Shown here piece by piece: positions 34,829 through 44,528 of a stretch of DNA of 64,000 nt (its first letter is position 1; the number at the start of each line of letters is the position of its first letter). The notes below the pieces were generated by a model. That model made no database searches and was not told the DNA's origin. It was given only the letters and a program-made list of their open reading frames with translations. The position numbers and the translations under genes are program-made. Source of the stretch: Pseudomonas chlororaphis (GTDB taxonomy: Bacteria > Pseudomonadota > Gammaproteobacteria > Pseudomonadales > Pseudomonadaceae); contig NZ_MOAL01000001.1 in the NCBI RefSeq assembly GCF_003731765.1, positions 558,001-622,000 of the forward strand. The letters run 5' to 3'.

Positions 34829-35725
34829 ATGAATGCGCTGACTCTGCCGGATATCGCCGCGCAGGCCTCACGCCAAGCCTTGCCCCTGGATTGGGTGGGC
34901 ATGTGCGGCATTGCCCTACCTGTGTTGATCGACGGCCAGCGCATCGCCGCCACCGCGGACGCGGGCGTCAGCCTGGACGATGGCGAAGCCCGGGGCATTC
35001 ATATGTCGCGGCTGTACCTGGCCCTGGAGAGGCTCGAACAGCACGCCTTGACCCCCGCCCTGCTGCGCCAGGTATTGCAGCGTTTCCTCGACAGCCATGA
35101 AGGTTTGTCCAACCGTGCTTACCTGAGAATTCACGCGGATCTGCTGCTTAAACGCCCGGCCTTGGTCAGCCCATTGAGCGGTTGGAAAAGCTACCCGGTG
35201 AGCATCGAAGCGCGCTTGGAAAACGCAATGTTCCACGTGGAACTAAAAATCGACGTCAGTTATTCCTCCACCTGCCCCTGCTCCGCCGCCCTGTCCCGGC
35301 AGTTGATCCAGCAGCAATTCGCCGAGGATTTCGCCAATCAGACGCTGCATCACGACGCGGTTCTGGACTGGCTGGGCTCGACACGCGGCATCGTGGCCAC
35401 GCCCCACAGCCAACGCAGCAGCGCTCAGTTGCAACTGCGCTTGCATGAACATGTAACCCAACTGCCGCTGATCGCGCTGATCGACGACGCCGAACAAGCC
35501 CTCGGTACCGCCGTGCAAACCGCCGTGAAACGCGCCGATGAGCAAGCTTTTGCCCTGGCCAACGGACAGAACTTGATGTTCTGCGAGGACGCCGCCCGCC
35601 GTTTGCACCTGGCCCTGAAACGCGCCCCCGGGATCAAGGCCCTGCGCCTGCGAGTGGTCCACGCGGAAAGCCTGCACGCCCACGACGCCGTGGCGCAAAG
35701 TGCCTGGAACTGGGACGCGCCATGA
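34829..35725 (+). CDS. folE2: GTP cyclohydrolase FolE2 (type IB)
   Basis: FolE2 makes 7,8-dihydroneopterin triphosphate for folate synthesis without needing zinc, replacing FolE when zinc is short. The protein starts MNALTLPDIAAQASRQALPLDWVGMCGIALPV; ATG at 34817 would add four residues. The family active-site cysteine is in SSTCPCSAALSRQLIQ and a His in FCEDAARRLHLAL follows. The Zur box at 34783 overlaps the promoter region. The internal stretch coding for MFHVEL is a perfect parS core at 35230. The ABC ATPase gene starts inside its stop codon. Confidence 0.93.
   Translation: MNALTLPDIAAQASRQALPLDWVGMCGIALPVLIDGQRIAATADAGVSLDDGEARGIHMSRLYLALERLEQHALTPALLRQVLQRFLDSHEGLSNRAYLRIHADLLLKRPALVSPLSGWKSYPVSIEARLENAMFHVELKIDVSYSSTCPCSAALSRQLIQQQFAEDFANQTLHHDAVLDWLGSTRGIVATPHSQRSSAQLQLRLHEHVTQLPLIALIDDAEQALGTAVQTAVKRADEQAFALANGQNLMFCEDAARRLHLALKRAPGIKALRLRVVHAESLHAHDAVAQSAWNWDAP
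35230..35243. other. parS: parS site (core palindrome)
   Basis: GTTCCACGTGGAAC is the 14-bp ParB-binding core used by Pseudomonas chromosome partitioning, here with T on the left (TGTTCCACGTGGAACT). It is inside folE2. A second copy is at 48899. In P. aeruginosa parS sites lie mainly near oriC. Confidence 0.85.
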
Positions 35726-36390
35726 TTCGTTGCGAAGGAGTTCAGTGGGGGCCGCCGGGCCAGCCACTGACGCCCCCCCTGGACCTGAGCCTGGAACCCG
35801 GCAGCCTCAACGCCATCATCGGTGCCAACGGCTCGGGCAAAAGCAGCCTGCTGAAGGTGTTCGCCGGTTTGCAGAAGCCCCTGCGGGGCAAGGTCCGGCT
35901 GGCGGTTCCACGCCGCGAAGGCCTGGCCTACTTGCCACAACAACAGCACCTGGACCGGCAGTTTCCCATCAGCCTGCAAGAGCTGGTGGCCGCCGGGCTC
36001 TGGGGCAGTAAACAGTCCAGCCAAGTGCGCGCCCAACGCCTGCGCCTCGCGCTGGAAGATTGGTGCCTGAGCGGCCTGGAGCAACGCCCGTTAATGGCGC
36101 TCTCAGGCGGTGAGTTGCAACGGGCATTGTTGGCCCGCTTGAGTCTGGCAGATGCCCAAGTGTTGCTGCTGGACGAACCCCACGCAGCCCTCGACGAACT
36201 GGGCCAGGGGTTGCTGTGGAAGCACATCCACCAGTGGCAAGCCGAAGGCCGTACCCAGTTGGTGGTCTGCCATGACTTGGTCAGCGTGCGCCAACAAATC
36301 CCTCACACCCTGCTGTTGAAAAGCACCGGTTGCCTGTACGGCGCCAGCCAACAACTGATCGCCCCACAACTGCACATGTGGGTGGCGTGA
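35722..36390 (+). CDS. Zinc-type ABC transporter ATPase
   Basis: This 222-residue ATPase has Walker A IIGANGSGKSSLLKV, the Q-loop in LPQQQHLDRQFPISLQEL, signature LSGGELQRALLARL and Walker B VLLLDEPHAALDE with an H-loop in VVCHDLVSV. The PQQQHLDRQFPI pattern is that of zinc/manganese ABC-3 ATPases. It starts 4 nt inside folE2 and overlaps the permease gene by one base, so it is translationally coupled. It should power zinc uptake during shortage, beside the canonical ZnuABC encoded elsewhere; AztA is the closest named relative I can suggest. Confidence 0.88.
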   Translation: MIRCEGVQWGPPGQPLTPPLDLSLEPGSLNAIIGANGSGKSSLLKVFAGLQKPLRGKVRLAVPRREGLAYLPQQQHLDRQFPISLQELVAAGLWGSKQSSQVRAQRLRLALEDWCLSGLEQRPLMALSGGELQRALLARLSLADAQVLLLDEPHAALDELGQGLLWKHIHQWQAEGRTQLVVCHDLVSVRQQIPHTLLLKSTGCLYGASQQLIAPQLHMWVA

Positions 36391-37256
36391 TGCTGCTCGC
36401 CACCCAACTCTGGCAACCGTTCCACGAATTTGTCTTTATGCGCCGGGCCTTGCTCGGCGGCTTGGTGCTGGCCTGCAGCATCGCCCCGTTGGGGGTGTTT
36501 CTGATTCTGCGACGCATGAGCCTGATCGGCGACGCCGTGGCCCATGGGATCTTGCCGGGTGCGGCACTGGGCTTCTGGTTCGCCGGGCTAAGCCTGCCGG
36601 CGCAGACCTTGGGCGGCCTCGGTGCCGGCCTGGGGCTGGCCGGTCTGGCGGCCTGGATTACCCGGCGCACCGGCCTGAGGGAAGACGCCAGCATCGCCGC
36701 GCTCTACCCCATTTCCCTGGCCGGCGGCGTGCTGCTTTTAGGCCTGGCCGGCAAACGACTGGACCTGTTGCACTTGCTGTTCGGCTCGGCCCTGGCCGTG
36801 GACGGACCGACTCTCAACGGCATGCTCTGGGTCTCGGGCTTCAGCCTGCTGGCCATGGCGCTGATCTACAAACCTCTGCTGCTGGACACCCTCGACCCGC
36901 TGTTCCTGCACAGCGTCAGCCGCCTCGGCCCACTGGCCCACGGCCTGTTTCTGACCCTAGTGGTGCTTAACCTGGTGATCGGCTTCCAGGCCATCGGTGC
37001 GCTGATGGTGGTCGGACTGATGATGCTACCGGCCGCTGCCTCACGCTTCTGGAGCCGGCGCCTGCCAGTGTTGATCGCCATCGCTGCGGTGCTCGGCTGC
37101 ACCTCGGTCTGGCTCGGCCTGCTGCTGTCGTTCCATTACTCGCTGCCCAGCGGCCCGGCCATCGTGCTGGTGGCGGGTGGCCTGTACCTGCTGTCTGTGG
37201 TGTTTGGTCCGGTGCACGGTTTGTTGCGCCGCCCACCTTTGTTCACATCCCCATGA
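36390..37256 (+). CDS. Zinc-type ABC transporter permease
   Basis: The TGATG junction (ATG at 36390) couples it to the ATPase. The 288-residue product has about eight membrane segments of the ABC-3 family, including RRALLGGLVLACSIAPLGVFLILRRMSLIGDAVAHGILPG, the family signature, and FQAIGALMVVGLMMLPAAASRF. It should form the inner-membrane channel for zinc with the adjacent ATPase and binding protein. Its reading frame ends only 12 nt before the binding-protein start. Confidence 0.88.
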   Translation: MLLATQLWQPFHEFVFMRRALLGGLVLACSIAPLGVFLILRRMSLIGDAVAHGILPGAALGFWFAGLSLPAQTLGGLGAGLGLAGLAAWITRRTGLREDASIAALYPISLAGGVLLLGLAGKRLDLLHLLFGSALAVDGPTLNGMLWVSGFSLLAMALIYKPLLLDTLDPLFLHSVSRLGPLAHGLFLTLVVLNLVIGFQAIGALMVVGLMMLPAAASRFWSRRLPVLIAIAAVLGCTSVWLGLLLSFHYSLPSGPAIVLVAGGLYLLSVVFGPVHGLLRRPPLFTSP

Positions 37257-37267
37257 GGTGTTTCCCG

Positions 37268-38152
37268 ATGCGCGCTTTACTTGTGCTGTTCAGCTTGCTG
37301 CTGCCGCTGTCATTGTCGACTGCCCAGGCTGCGGAAAAACTCCAGGTGGTCACCAGCTTCAGCATCCTGGCCGACATCACCCAGCAGATCGGTGGCGAGC
37401 ATATCCAGATCACCAACCTGGTCGGGGCGGATGAAGACGCTCACACCTACGAACCCTCGCCCGACGATGCCAAAGCCCTGCTCAAGGCCAAGTTGATCAT
37501 CAAGAACGGCCTAGGCTTCGAGCCCTGGCTGGACCGCCTGGTGGCCAGCACCGGCACTCAAACGCCGGTGATCACCGCCAGCCGCGGGGTGATTCCGCGC
37601 AGCCTGGAAGAGGACGGCGAAACCATCCCCGATCCCCATGCGTGGCACAACCTGGCCAACGTCGAACTCTATGTGAACACCATCACCAAGGCGCTGATTG
37701 CCGCCGACCCGGCCGACCAAGCCGACTACCAGCGCAACAGCCAGGCCTACCTAAAACAGATCTATCGCTTGCTGGCCGAAGCCAAGGCCAAGTTCGGCAG
37801 CCTGCCTCCGGGCAACCGCAAGATCGTCACCTCCCACGACGCCTTCGGCTATCTGGGCCAGGCCTACGGCATCGACTTCATGGCGCCCCAAGGGCTGTCC
37901 ACCGAGCGTGAACCTTCGGCCGCCGAAGTGGCGGCGCTGATCACCCAAATCCGCCAGGCCAAGGTCAAGGCGGTGTTTATGGAAAACATCAAGGATGCGC
38001 GCCTGCTCAAGCAAATCGCCGAGGAAAGCGGCGCCCATATCGGCGGCACTCTGTACTCCGATGCCTTGGCGGCCAAGGGCCCGGCCAGCACCTTCACCGG
38101 TCTGTTCGAATACAACCTCAACACCCTCTACGACGCCCTGAGCCAACCATGA
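37268..38152 (+). CDS. Zinc-binding periplasmic protein (cluster A-I)
   Basis: The ATG at 37268 was chosen because GAGGTG lies 10 nt upstream; ATG at 37253 would add MRCFP. A signal peptide ends near AQAA. The mature protein has the metal site of zinc/manganese binding proteins: His in DEDAHTYEPSP, His in PDPHAWHNL, His in TSHDAFGYL and Asp in GTLYSDALA. Three His plus Asp fits zinc or manganese; the His-rich loop of ZnuA is absent, as in AztC. Periplasmic; feeds the permease. It overlaps the hisI-like start by 4 nt. Confidence 0.88.
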   Translation: MRALLVLFSLLLPLSLSTAQAAEKLQVVTSFSILADITQQIGGEHIQITNLVGADEDAHTYEPSPDDAKALLKAKLIIKNGLGFEPWLDRLVASTGTQTPVITASRGVIPRSLEEDGETIPDPHAWHNLANVELYVNTITKALIAADPADQADYQRNSQAYLKQIYRLLAEAKAKFGSLPPGNRKIVTSHDAFGYLGQAYGIDFMAPQGLSTEREPSAAEVAALITQIRQAKVKAVFMENIKDARLLKQIAEESGAHIGGTLYSDALAAKGPASTFTGLFEYNLNTLYDALSQP

Positions 38153-38586
38153 CCCGGCCTTCGCCGCTGTCGATGCTCGACCTTGAAGGTGCCACCCAAG
38201 GCAGTCGCTGGCCCCTGCCCGCCGTACTCGATGCCCTGCCGTGGAACAGCGATGGCCTGATTGCCGCCATCGCCCAGCAACACGACAGCGGCGAGGTGCT
38301 GATGCTGGCCTGGGTCAATCGCCAGGCCCTGGAAGAGACCCTCGCCAGCGGCCAGGCCTGCTACTGGTCCCGTTCGCGCCAGCGACTGTGGCGCAAGGGC
38401 GAAAGCTCCGGCCACCGCCAGCGCCTGATCGAAGCCCGCCTGGACTGCGACGGCGATGCCGTGTTGCTGCTCGTGGACCAGCAAGGCCCGGCGTGCCACA
38501 CCGGCCGCCCCAACTGTTTCTACAACGCCATCCGGGGTGGCGCGGTGGAAGTCATCAGTGCCCCCATTGAGGAATCCCCAACATGA
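38149..38586 (+). CDS. hisI2: Phosphoribosyl-AMP cyclohydrolase paralogue (HisI-like)
   Basis: This 145-residue PRA-CH domain protein carries the metal and catalytic motifs LDCDGDAVLLLV and GPACHTGRPNCFYN of HisI, and the family's CYWSRSRQRLWRKGESSGH, so it should hydrolyse phosphoribosyl-AMP in histidine synthesis. The canonical enzyme also binds zinc and magnesium; the ligand cysteines are kept here, so zinc independence is not evident. It is a second hisI placed in a zinc operon, probably to sustain histidine synthesis. It starts in the ATGA overlap with the binding-protein gene and overlaps the next gene by 4 nt. Confidence 0.87.
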   Translation: MTRPSPLSMLDLEGATQGSRWPLPAVLDALPWNSDGLIAAIAQQHDSGEVLMLAWVNRQALEETLASGQACYWSRSRQRLWRKGESSGHRQRLIEARLDCDGDAVLLLVDQQGPACHTGRPNCFYNAIRGGAVEVISAPIEESPT

Positions 38587-39143
38587 TCCGCAAGAACCCT
38601 TCCGGCGATCTGCCGGTCATCGCCGAATCCGCCTACGTCGACAAGACAGCCATCATCTGCGGCAAGGTGGTGATCGGCGACAACGTCTTCGTCGGCCCCT
38701 ATGCGGTGATCCGCGCCGACGAGGTGGACGCGTCCGGCAGCATGGAGCCCATCACCATTGGCGCCAATTCCAACATCCAGGACGGCGTGGTGATCCACTC
38801 CAAATCCGGCGCGGCCGTGACCATTGGTGAGTTCACCTCCATCGCCCACCGTTCCATCGTCCACGGCCCATGCCAGGTCGGTGACCGGGTGTTTATCGGG
38901 TTCAACAGCGTGCTGTTCAATTGCGTGGTGGGCGACGGCAGCGTGGTCCGCCACAACTCGGTGGTGGACGGTCGCGACCTGCCGCCCGGCTTCTATGTGC
39001 CCTCCACAACCCGCATCGGGCCCAAGACCGATCTCGCGCAATTCCCGCCGGTGAGTGTCAGTGCTTCGGAATTTTCCGAGGACGTGGCGCGCACCAACGT
39101 CGACCTGGTCCGTGGCTACAAGGCCCTGCAGAACGAGTTTTAA
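38583..39143 (+). CDS. Gamma-class carbonic anhydrase-like protein (CamA type)
   Basis: This 186-residue left-handed beta-helix protein shows hexapeptide repeats (VVIGDNVFVGPYAVI, ITIGANSNIQDGVVI, VTIGEFTSIAHRSIVHG). The three His of the gamma carbonic anhydrase site are recognisable in VVIHSKSG, IAHRS and IVHGPC. The protein lacks the N-terminal extension of archaeal Cam. Gamma enzymes can use iron in place of zinc, which would explain its place in a zinc-starvation operon, where it may replace beta-class enzymes. Overlaps hisI2 by 4 nt; pyrC starts 3 nt after its stop. Confidence 0.85.
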   Translation: MIRKNPSGDLPVIAESAYVDKTAIICGKVVIGDNVFVGPYAVIRADEVDASGSMEPITIGANSNIQDGVVIHSKSGAAVTIGEFTSIAHRSIVHGPCQVGDRVFIGFNSVLFNCVVGDGSVVRHNSVVDGRDLPPGFYVPSTTRIGPKTDLAQFPPVSVSASEFSEDVARTNVDLVRGYKALQNEF

Positions 39144-39145
39144 GC

Positions 39146-40483
39146 ATGGGCCACCTCCTTATTCGCAATGCCCGCCTGGTCAACGAAGGCCAGGAGTTCG
39201 ATGCCGACTTGCTGGTCGCCCAAGGGCGCATCGAGAAGATCGCCAGCAGCATCGACGGGCACAACGCTGACGTGGAAATCGACGCCCAAGGCCAGTGGCT
39301 GCTGCCGGGCATGATCGACGACCAGGTGCATTTTCGTGAGCCCGGGGCCCCGGAAAAAGGCAGCTTTTATACCGAGTCCCGGGCCGCGGTGGCCGGCGGT
39401 ATCACCAGTTTTATGGACATGCCCAACACCTCGCCGGCCACCCTGACCCTGGCCGCCCTGGAGGACAAGATGCGCCGCGCCGCCATCGCCTCGGTGGCCA
39501 ATTACGGCTTTCACTTCGGGGTCAGCCAGCACAACCTGGACACCGTCGCCGCCCTGGACCCGCAACGGGTGGCCGGGGTCAAAGTGTTCATGGGCGCCTC
39601 CACCGGCAACATGCTGGTGGACGACCCGCAGATCCTCGAGCGCCTGTTCGCCACGGTGCCGACCGTGCTCCTGGCCCATTGCGAACACACCCCCAGCATC
39701 CAGGCCAACGAAACCCAATGGCGCGAACTGTTCGGCGACGCCATCCCCGCCGCTGCTCACCCGCGGATCCGTGACGCCGACGCCTGCTACCGCTCCTCGT
39801 CCCTGGCCGTGGCCCTGGCGAAAAAACACGGCACCCGCCTGCACGTGTTGCACCTGACCAGTGCCCGGGAACTGGCCTTGTTCGAGGACAAACCCTTGGC
39901 CGACAAACGCATCAGCGCCGAGGTCTGCCTGCACCACCTGCTGTTCGACGACCGGGATTACCCGCGCCTGGGCCACCAGATCAAATGCAACCCGGCGATT
40001 AAGAGCCAGGACGATCGCGACGCCTTGCGCCAGGCCCTGTTGAGCAACCGCCTGGACGTAATCGGCAGCGATCACGCGCCCCATACCTGGGAGCAGAAAC
40101 AGCAGCCCTACGCTCAGGCCCCCGCCGGCCTGCCCCTGGTGCAACACGCCCTGCCCGCCTTGTTGGAATTGGTCGCCGACCGCCTGCTGCCCCTGAGCAC
40201 CCTGGTGGCCAAGACTAGCCACCGAGTCGCCGACCTGTTTGCCATTCCCGACCGTGGCTACCTGCGCGAAGGCTATTGGGCCGACCTGGTGCTGATCCGT
40301 CCGGAACCCACCGGCAAGGCCGTGGCCCGCCAGCCGGTGCTCAGCCAATGCGGCTGGACGCCCTTCGCCGAGCGGCGCTTTCGCCACAGCGTCAGCACCA
40401 CCGTGGTCTCCGGGCAGCTTGCCTGGCACAACGAGCGCCTCTACGACGACTGCCAGGGTTTGCCTCTGCGGTTCCTGCGTTGA
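39146..40483 (+). CDS. pyrC2: Dihydroorotase paralogue with altered metal motif
   Basis: This 445-residue amidohydrolase has [15 protein letters not shown] (carboxylated-lysine position), [20 protein letters not shown] and IGSDHAPHT, matching dihydroorotase of the PyrC/allantoinase-like type. The first metal motif, normally DxHxHFRE, reads [10 protein letters not shown], so the first metal His is Gln. P. aeruginosa encodes a comparable Zur-linked PyrC2 (PyrQ) as I recall. It should close or open dihydroorotate in pyrimidine synthesis, possibly with a single metal. It starts 3 nt after the carbonic anhydrase gene. Confidence 0.87.
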   Translation: MGHLLIRNARLVNEGQEFDADLLVAQGRIEKIASSIDGHNADVEIDAQGQWLLPGMIDDQVHFREPGAPEKGSFYTESRAAVAGGITSFMDMPNTSPATLTLAALEDKMRRAAIASVANYGFHFGVSQHNLDTVAALDPQRVAGVKVFMGASTGNMLVDDPQILERLFATVPTVLLAHCEHTPSIQANETQWRELFGDAIPAAAHPRIRDADACYRSSSLAVALAKKHGTRLHVLHLTSARELALFEDKPLADKRISAEVCLHHLLFDDRDYPRLGHQIKCNPAIKSQDDRDALRQALLSNRLDVIGSDHAPHTWEQKQQPYAQAPAGLPLVQHALPALLELVADRLLPLSTLVAKTSHRVADLFAIPDRGYLREGYWADLVLIRPEPTGKAVARQPVLSQCGWTPFAERRFRHSVSTTVVSGQLAWHNERLYDDCQGLPLRFLR

Positions 40484-40518
40484 CTCCCCCTGAAGCGAAC
40501 CCCCAAGGACCACCGAAG

Positions 40519-42420
40519 ATGATCCGCATCACCCTGCCTGATGGCTCGTGCCGTGAGTACGACCAAGCGTTATCTGTGTTCGAAGTGGCCGCCAGCATCG
40601 GCCTGGGCCTGGCCAAGGCGGCGATTGCCGGCAGGGTCAACGGCGTGCTAGTGGACTGCAACCATCTGCTGGAACGGGATGCCGAACTGAGCATCGTCAC
40701 CGGCCGCGACCCCGAAGGCTTGGAGATCCTCCGGCATTCCTGCGCCCACCTGCTGGCGATGGCGGTCAAGCAGCTCTACCCCTCGGCCCAGGTGACCATC
40801 GGCCCGGTGATCGAGGACGGCTTCTTCTATGACTTCGCCTACGAGCGCCCTTTCACCCCCGACGACCTGGCGCTGATCGAAACCCGCATGCGCAGCCTGG
40901 CTGCCACCAACCACAGCGTGCAGCGCCGCGAGCTGTCGCGAGAGCAAGCCCTGGAACACTTCAGCACCCGGGGCGAGCACTACAAGGTCGAGCTAATCCG
41001 CGACATCCCCGAGGGCCAGGTGCTGTCGCTGTATCGCCAAGGGGATTTCGAAGACCTGTGCCGGGGCCCGCACCTGCGCAGCACCGGTCAGCTCCAGGCC
41101 TTCAAATTGACCAAGGTGGCCGGTGCCTATTGGCGCGGCGATGCCAGCCTGGCACCGCTGCAACGGATCTACGGCACCTGCTGGGCCAGCCAGAAAGACC
41201 TGGACGCCTACCTCACGCGCCTGGAAGAGGCCGGCAAGCGGGACCACCGCAAACTCGGCCAGCAGTTGGACTTGTTCCACTTCGACGACTGCGCGCCGGG
41301 TTCGGTGTTCTGGCACGCCAAGGGCTGGAGCCTGTTCCAGCAACTATTGGGCTACATGCGCCAGCGCCAGGAACAGGCCGGTTACCAGGAAGTGAACACC
41401 CCGGACGTCATGGACCGCGGGCTCTGGGAAACCTCCGGGCACTGGCAGAACTACCGCGACCACATGTTCACCACCAGCACCGAAGACCAGCGGGTGTTCG
41501 CCCTCAAGCCAATGAACTGCCCCGGTGCGGTGGCGATCTTCGCCCGCGGCCTGAAAAGCTACCGCGACCTGCCGCTGCGCATCGCCGAGTTCGGCAAGGT
41601 CCACCGCTACGAACCTTCCGGAGCCCTGCACGGTTTGTTGCGGGTACGCCACTTCACCCAGGACGACGCGCACATCTTCTGCACCCCGGCGCAGATGCAG
41701 GACGAGTGCGCCCGCACCATCGCCCTGGTGTTCGACATCTATCGTGACTTCGGCTTTACCGATGTGGCGGTGAAACTCTCCACCCGCCCGGCCAATCGCA
41801 TCGGCAGCGACGCGGTGTGGGATCAGTTGGAAGGCGCCCTGTCCGGGGCGCTGCAGGGCATGCAGATCGACTACCAGCTCAACCCCGGCGAAGGCGCCTT
41901 CTACGGGCCCAAGCTGGAGTTCGTGCTGCGCGATGCCATCGGCCGTGACTGGCAGTGCGGCACCTTGCAGGTGGACCTGAACCTGCCGCAACGCTTTGAC
42001 ATCAGCTACATCGACGAACAGGGCGAACGCCGTCAGCCGGTGATGCTGCACCGGGCGCTGTTCGGTTCCCTGGAGCGTTTTATCGGCATCCTCATCGAGC
42101 ATTACAGCGGCGCCCTGCCCTACTGGCTGGCCCCCCATCAGGCGGTGGTGCTGAACATCAGCGAAAACCAGAGCACGTACGCGCAGCAGGTCACCCACGC
42201 CTTGCGCCAACGAGGGTTGAGGGTTCAGGCCGACCTGCGCAACGAGAAGATCAGCTACAAGATTCGCGAGCACAGCCTGCAAAAAGTGCCGTACTTGCTG
42301 GTGCTGGGGGATAAGGAAAAAGACGGGGGATTTGTCAGCCTGCGCAGCCGCCACGGTGAAGACCTGGGGCGGCTGCCACTGGAGCAGGCGGTGCAGCGAA
42401 TGGCGGCGGCCAGTCGCTGA
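40519..42420 (+). CDS. thrS2: Second threonyl-tRNA synthetase
   Basis: The ATG at 40519 ([28 protein letters not shown]) gives 633 residues with TGS, editing ([16 protein letters not shown]), catalytic class II and anticodon-binding domains. The zinc ligands known from E. coli ThrRS are kept: Cys in KPMNCPG, His in TQDDAHIFC and His in MLHRALFG. The residue after PG is Ala, not His (MNCPGA instead of MNCPGH), and the His-bearing helix begins RVRHFTQ rather than RVRGFTQ. No infC follows, so this is not the main thrS; it is likely a zinc-shortage copy. It is the last gene of the folE2 operon. Confidence 0.9.
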   Translation: MIRITLPDGSCREYDQALSVFEVAASIGLGLAKAAIAGRVNGVLVDCNHLLERDAELSIVTGRDPEGLEILRHSCAHLLAMAVKQLYPSAQVTIGPVIEDGFFYDFAYERPFTPDDLALIETRMRSLAATNHSVQRRELSREQALEHFSTRGEHYKVELIRDIPEGQVLSLYRQGDFEDLCRGPHLRSTGQLQAFKLTKVAGAYWRGDASLAPLQRIYGTCWASQKDLDAYLTRLEEAGKRDHRKLGQQLDLFHFDDCAPGSVFWHAKGWSLFQQLLGYMRQRQEQAGYQEVNTPDVMDRGLWETSGHWQNYRDHMFTTSTEDQRVFALKPMNCPGAVAIFARGLKSYRDLPLRIAEFGKVHRYEPSGALHGLLRVRHFTQDDAHIFCTPAQMQDECARTIALVFDIYRDFGFTDVAVKLSTRPANRIGSDAVWDQLEGALSGALQGMQIDYQLNPGEGAFYGPKLEFVLRDAIGRDWQCGTLQVDLNLPQRFDISYIDEQGERRQPVMLHRALFGSLERFIGILIEHYSGALPYWLAPHQAVVLNISENQSTYAQQVTHALRQRGLRVQADLRNEKISYKIREHSLQKVPYLLVLGDKEKDGGFVSLRSRHGEDLGRLPLEQAVQRMAAASR

Positions 42421-42435
42421 CGGTGGGAATGGCGA

Positions 42436-42957
42436 TCAGGTGCGCGGCTTGACCGTGCCGCAATCCTGGCCGAGCCATACGGCGCGGGTGTCCATGCTGC
42501 CCTTCTGCTGGATGCCCGTGGCATTGAAGGTGCCGCTGACTTTACTGGTGAACTCGCGATCACTGATAAAGGTGGCCACGCCGGTGCCCTGGGCCTTGGG
42601 GCAACTGAAGCGGAATTTCCACTGGTTGCCGCTGCGTTCGGTGATTTCTTGCTTGCAGCCCGATTGCGGGTCCTGCAGGGGAATACTGTCGGACTGCACC
42701 TGAGCCTGGGTCAGGCAGGAGCGGATGCCCTTGCCGCCGACTGTCACGCCTTGCTTCTCCAGCATCGCCCGCTGCTCCGGGGTCATCTGCTGCTGCAACT
42801 GGCCAAGGATCAACGACAAATCGGGCAGGTTCTGGTCGTCGACCTTCATGTTGCTGCTGGTCAATTCCCACAAGCCCGGCTGCAGCATCTGCGCCTGCGC
42901 GGCCAGCGGCAGCGACACACCCAGGACCATGGCGCAACCCAGTAGACGAAGCTTCAT
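42436..42957 (-). CDS. DUF3617 periplasmic protein
   Basis: This 173-residue protein has a signal peptide (MKLRLLGCAMVLGVSLPLAAQA) and a mature region starting QMLQPGLWELTSSNMKV, the usual DUF3617 opening. Several Cys (SCLTQAQ, GCKQEITERSGNQWKFRFSC, GQDC) may form disulfides. DUF3617 proteins are periplasmic and of unknown function. The stop is 15 nt from the convergent thrS2 stop. Confidence 0.82.
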   Translation of the reverse strand: MKLRLLGCAMVLGVSLPLAAQAQMLQPGLWELTSSNMKVDDQNLPDLSLILGQLQQQMTPEQRAMLEKQGVTVGGKGIRSCLTQAQVQSDSIPLQDPQSGCKQEITERSGNQWKFRFSCPKAQGTGVATFISDREFTSKVSGTFNATGIQQKGSMDTRAVWLGQDCGTVKPRT

Positions 42958-43088
42958 TGCATAACTCCTAGACAGTAGTGGCCGTTAGACGCCGGAAACC
43001 TGCAAGTGTTGCACGGCGAATAAAATAGCGACATTCGCCGTGGAACATGGTCTGTTAGGCATTGAGTCTTCAGGAGCTGCCTTGCCCC

Positions 43089-44528
43089 ATGGATTACTTT
43101 GGCCCCCACCTTTTTGGCTATTTGATCGCGCTGCTGCATTTCCTCGGGCTGATCGCCGCCCTCCACGCAGTGCTCACCGTGCGGACCGCCCAAGGCGCCA
43201 TCGCCTGGGCCCTGTCGCTGATGTTCATCCCCTACATCACATTGATTCCCTACCTGGTATTCGGCCGCAGCACGTTCGACGCCTACATCCAGGCGCGGCG
43301 TCAGGCCAACCTGGAAATGCACAAAGCCATCAACGAACTCAACTGGCGACCCTGGGTCGAGGAAGCCCTGACCGCTCGCGCCTCCAGCGCCTACGCGTCG
43401 TTGCGGGCCATGCCCAAGCTCGGGCGCATGCCGTGCCTGGCCAACAACCAGGTGCGCCTGCTGATCAATGGCGAAGCCACTTTCGAGGCCATCTTCGACG
43501 CCATCCGCCGGGCCCGCAGCGCGGTGCTGATCCAGTTTTTCATCATTCACGACGACGACCTCGGTCGGCGCCTGCAAAGCCTGCTGCTGCACAAGGCCGC
43601 CGAGGGGGTGACGGTGCATTTGCTGTATGACCGCATCGGCAGCCACTCCCTGCCCCACGAATACCTGCAGCCACTGCGGGATGGCGGAGTCCAGGTGCAC
43701 GCCTTCGCCACCCGCAGTGGCTGGCTCAATCGCTTCCAGGTGAACTTCCGCAACCACCGCAAGATTGTGGTGGTCGATGGCCTGCTGGGGTTTGTCGGCG
43801 GGCATAACGTGGGCGATGAATACCTGGGCAAGAAGCCGCCGCTGGCGCCCTGGCGCGACACCCATGTGCAAGTCAGCGGCCCGGTGGTGGCGTGCTTGCA
43901 GGAATCCTTTGCCGAAGACTGGTTCTGGGCGTCGCGGCAACTGCCGCCGCTGATCCTCCCGGACACCTACCCCGACGACGGGGTGCTCTGCCAATTGTTG
44001 GCCAGCGGCCCGGCGGACCCTTACGAAACCTGCTCACTGTTCTTCGTCGAAGCCATCCACGCCGCCAATGAGCGAGTGTGGATCACCAGCCCTTATTTCA
44101 TCCCCGACGAAGCGGTCTTCGCGGCCCTGCGCCTAGCGGTGCTACGGGGGGTGGACGTGCGCATTCTGCTGCCCTCGCGACCCGACCACCGCATCGTCTA
44201 CGCCGCCTCCAGCCTGTATGCCTTCGAGGCGGTACGTGCCGGGGTCCGAGTGTTCCGTTATCAGCCGGGGTTCTTGCACCAGAAGGTGGTGCTGATCGAC
44301 AACGAAATCAGCGCGATCGGCAGCGCCAACCTGGACAACCGCTCGTTCCGCCTCAACTTCGAAGTGATGCTGCTGACGGTGGATGAAGGCTTCGCCGCCG
44401 AGGTCGAGCACATGCTCACGGCAGACTTTGCCCAAGCCAGGGAAGTGGCCCGGGAAGAAAGCCACCAGACCCACCGCCTGCAACAACTGGGCATGCGGAT
44501 CGCGCGGCTGATTTCTCCGATTCTTTAA
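43089..44528 (+). CDS. cls: Cardiolipin synthase
   Basis: ATG at 43089 ([31 protein letters not shown]) was chosen; a frame from 43062 adds nine residues. The 479-residue product has two N-terminal membrane segments and two phospholipase D motifs, [12 protein letters not shown] and [10 protein letters not shown]. It condenses two phosphatidylglycerol molecules to cardiolipin in the inner membrane. An AGGAG about 12 nt upstream is the ribosome-binding site. It is convergent with cfa-like gene; their stops overlap by 4 nt. Confidence 0.92.
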   Translation: MDYFGPHLFGYLIALLHFLGLIAALHAVLTVRTAQGAIAWALSLMFIPYITLIPYLVFGRSTFDAYIQARRQANLEMHKAINELNWRPWVEEALTARASSAYASLRAMPKLGRMPCLANNQVRLLINGEATFEAIFDAIRRARSAVLIQFFIIHDDDLGRRLQSLLLHKAAEGVTVHLLYDRIGSHSLPHEYLQPLRDGGVQVHAFATRSGWLNRFQVNFRNHRKIVVVDGLLGFVGGHNVGDEYLGKKPPLAPWRDTHVQVSGPVVACLQESFAEDWFWASRQLPPLILPDTYPDDGVLCQLLASGPADPYETCSLFFVEAIHAANERVWITSPYFIPDEAVFAALRLAVLRGVDVRILLPSRPDHRIVYAASSLYAFEAVRAGVRVFRYQPGFLHQKVVLIDNEISAIGSANLDNRSFRLNFEVMLLTVDEGFAAEVEHMLTADFAQAREVAREESHQTHRLQQLGMRIARLISPIL

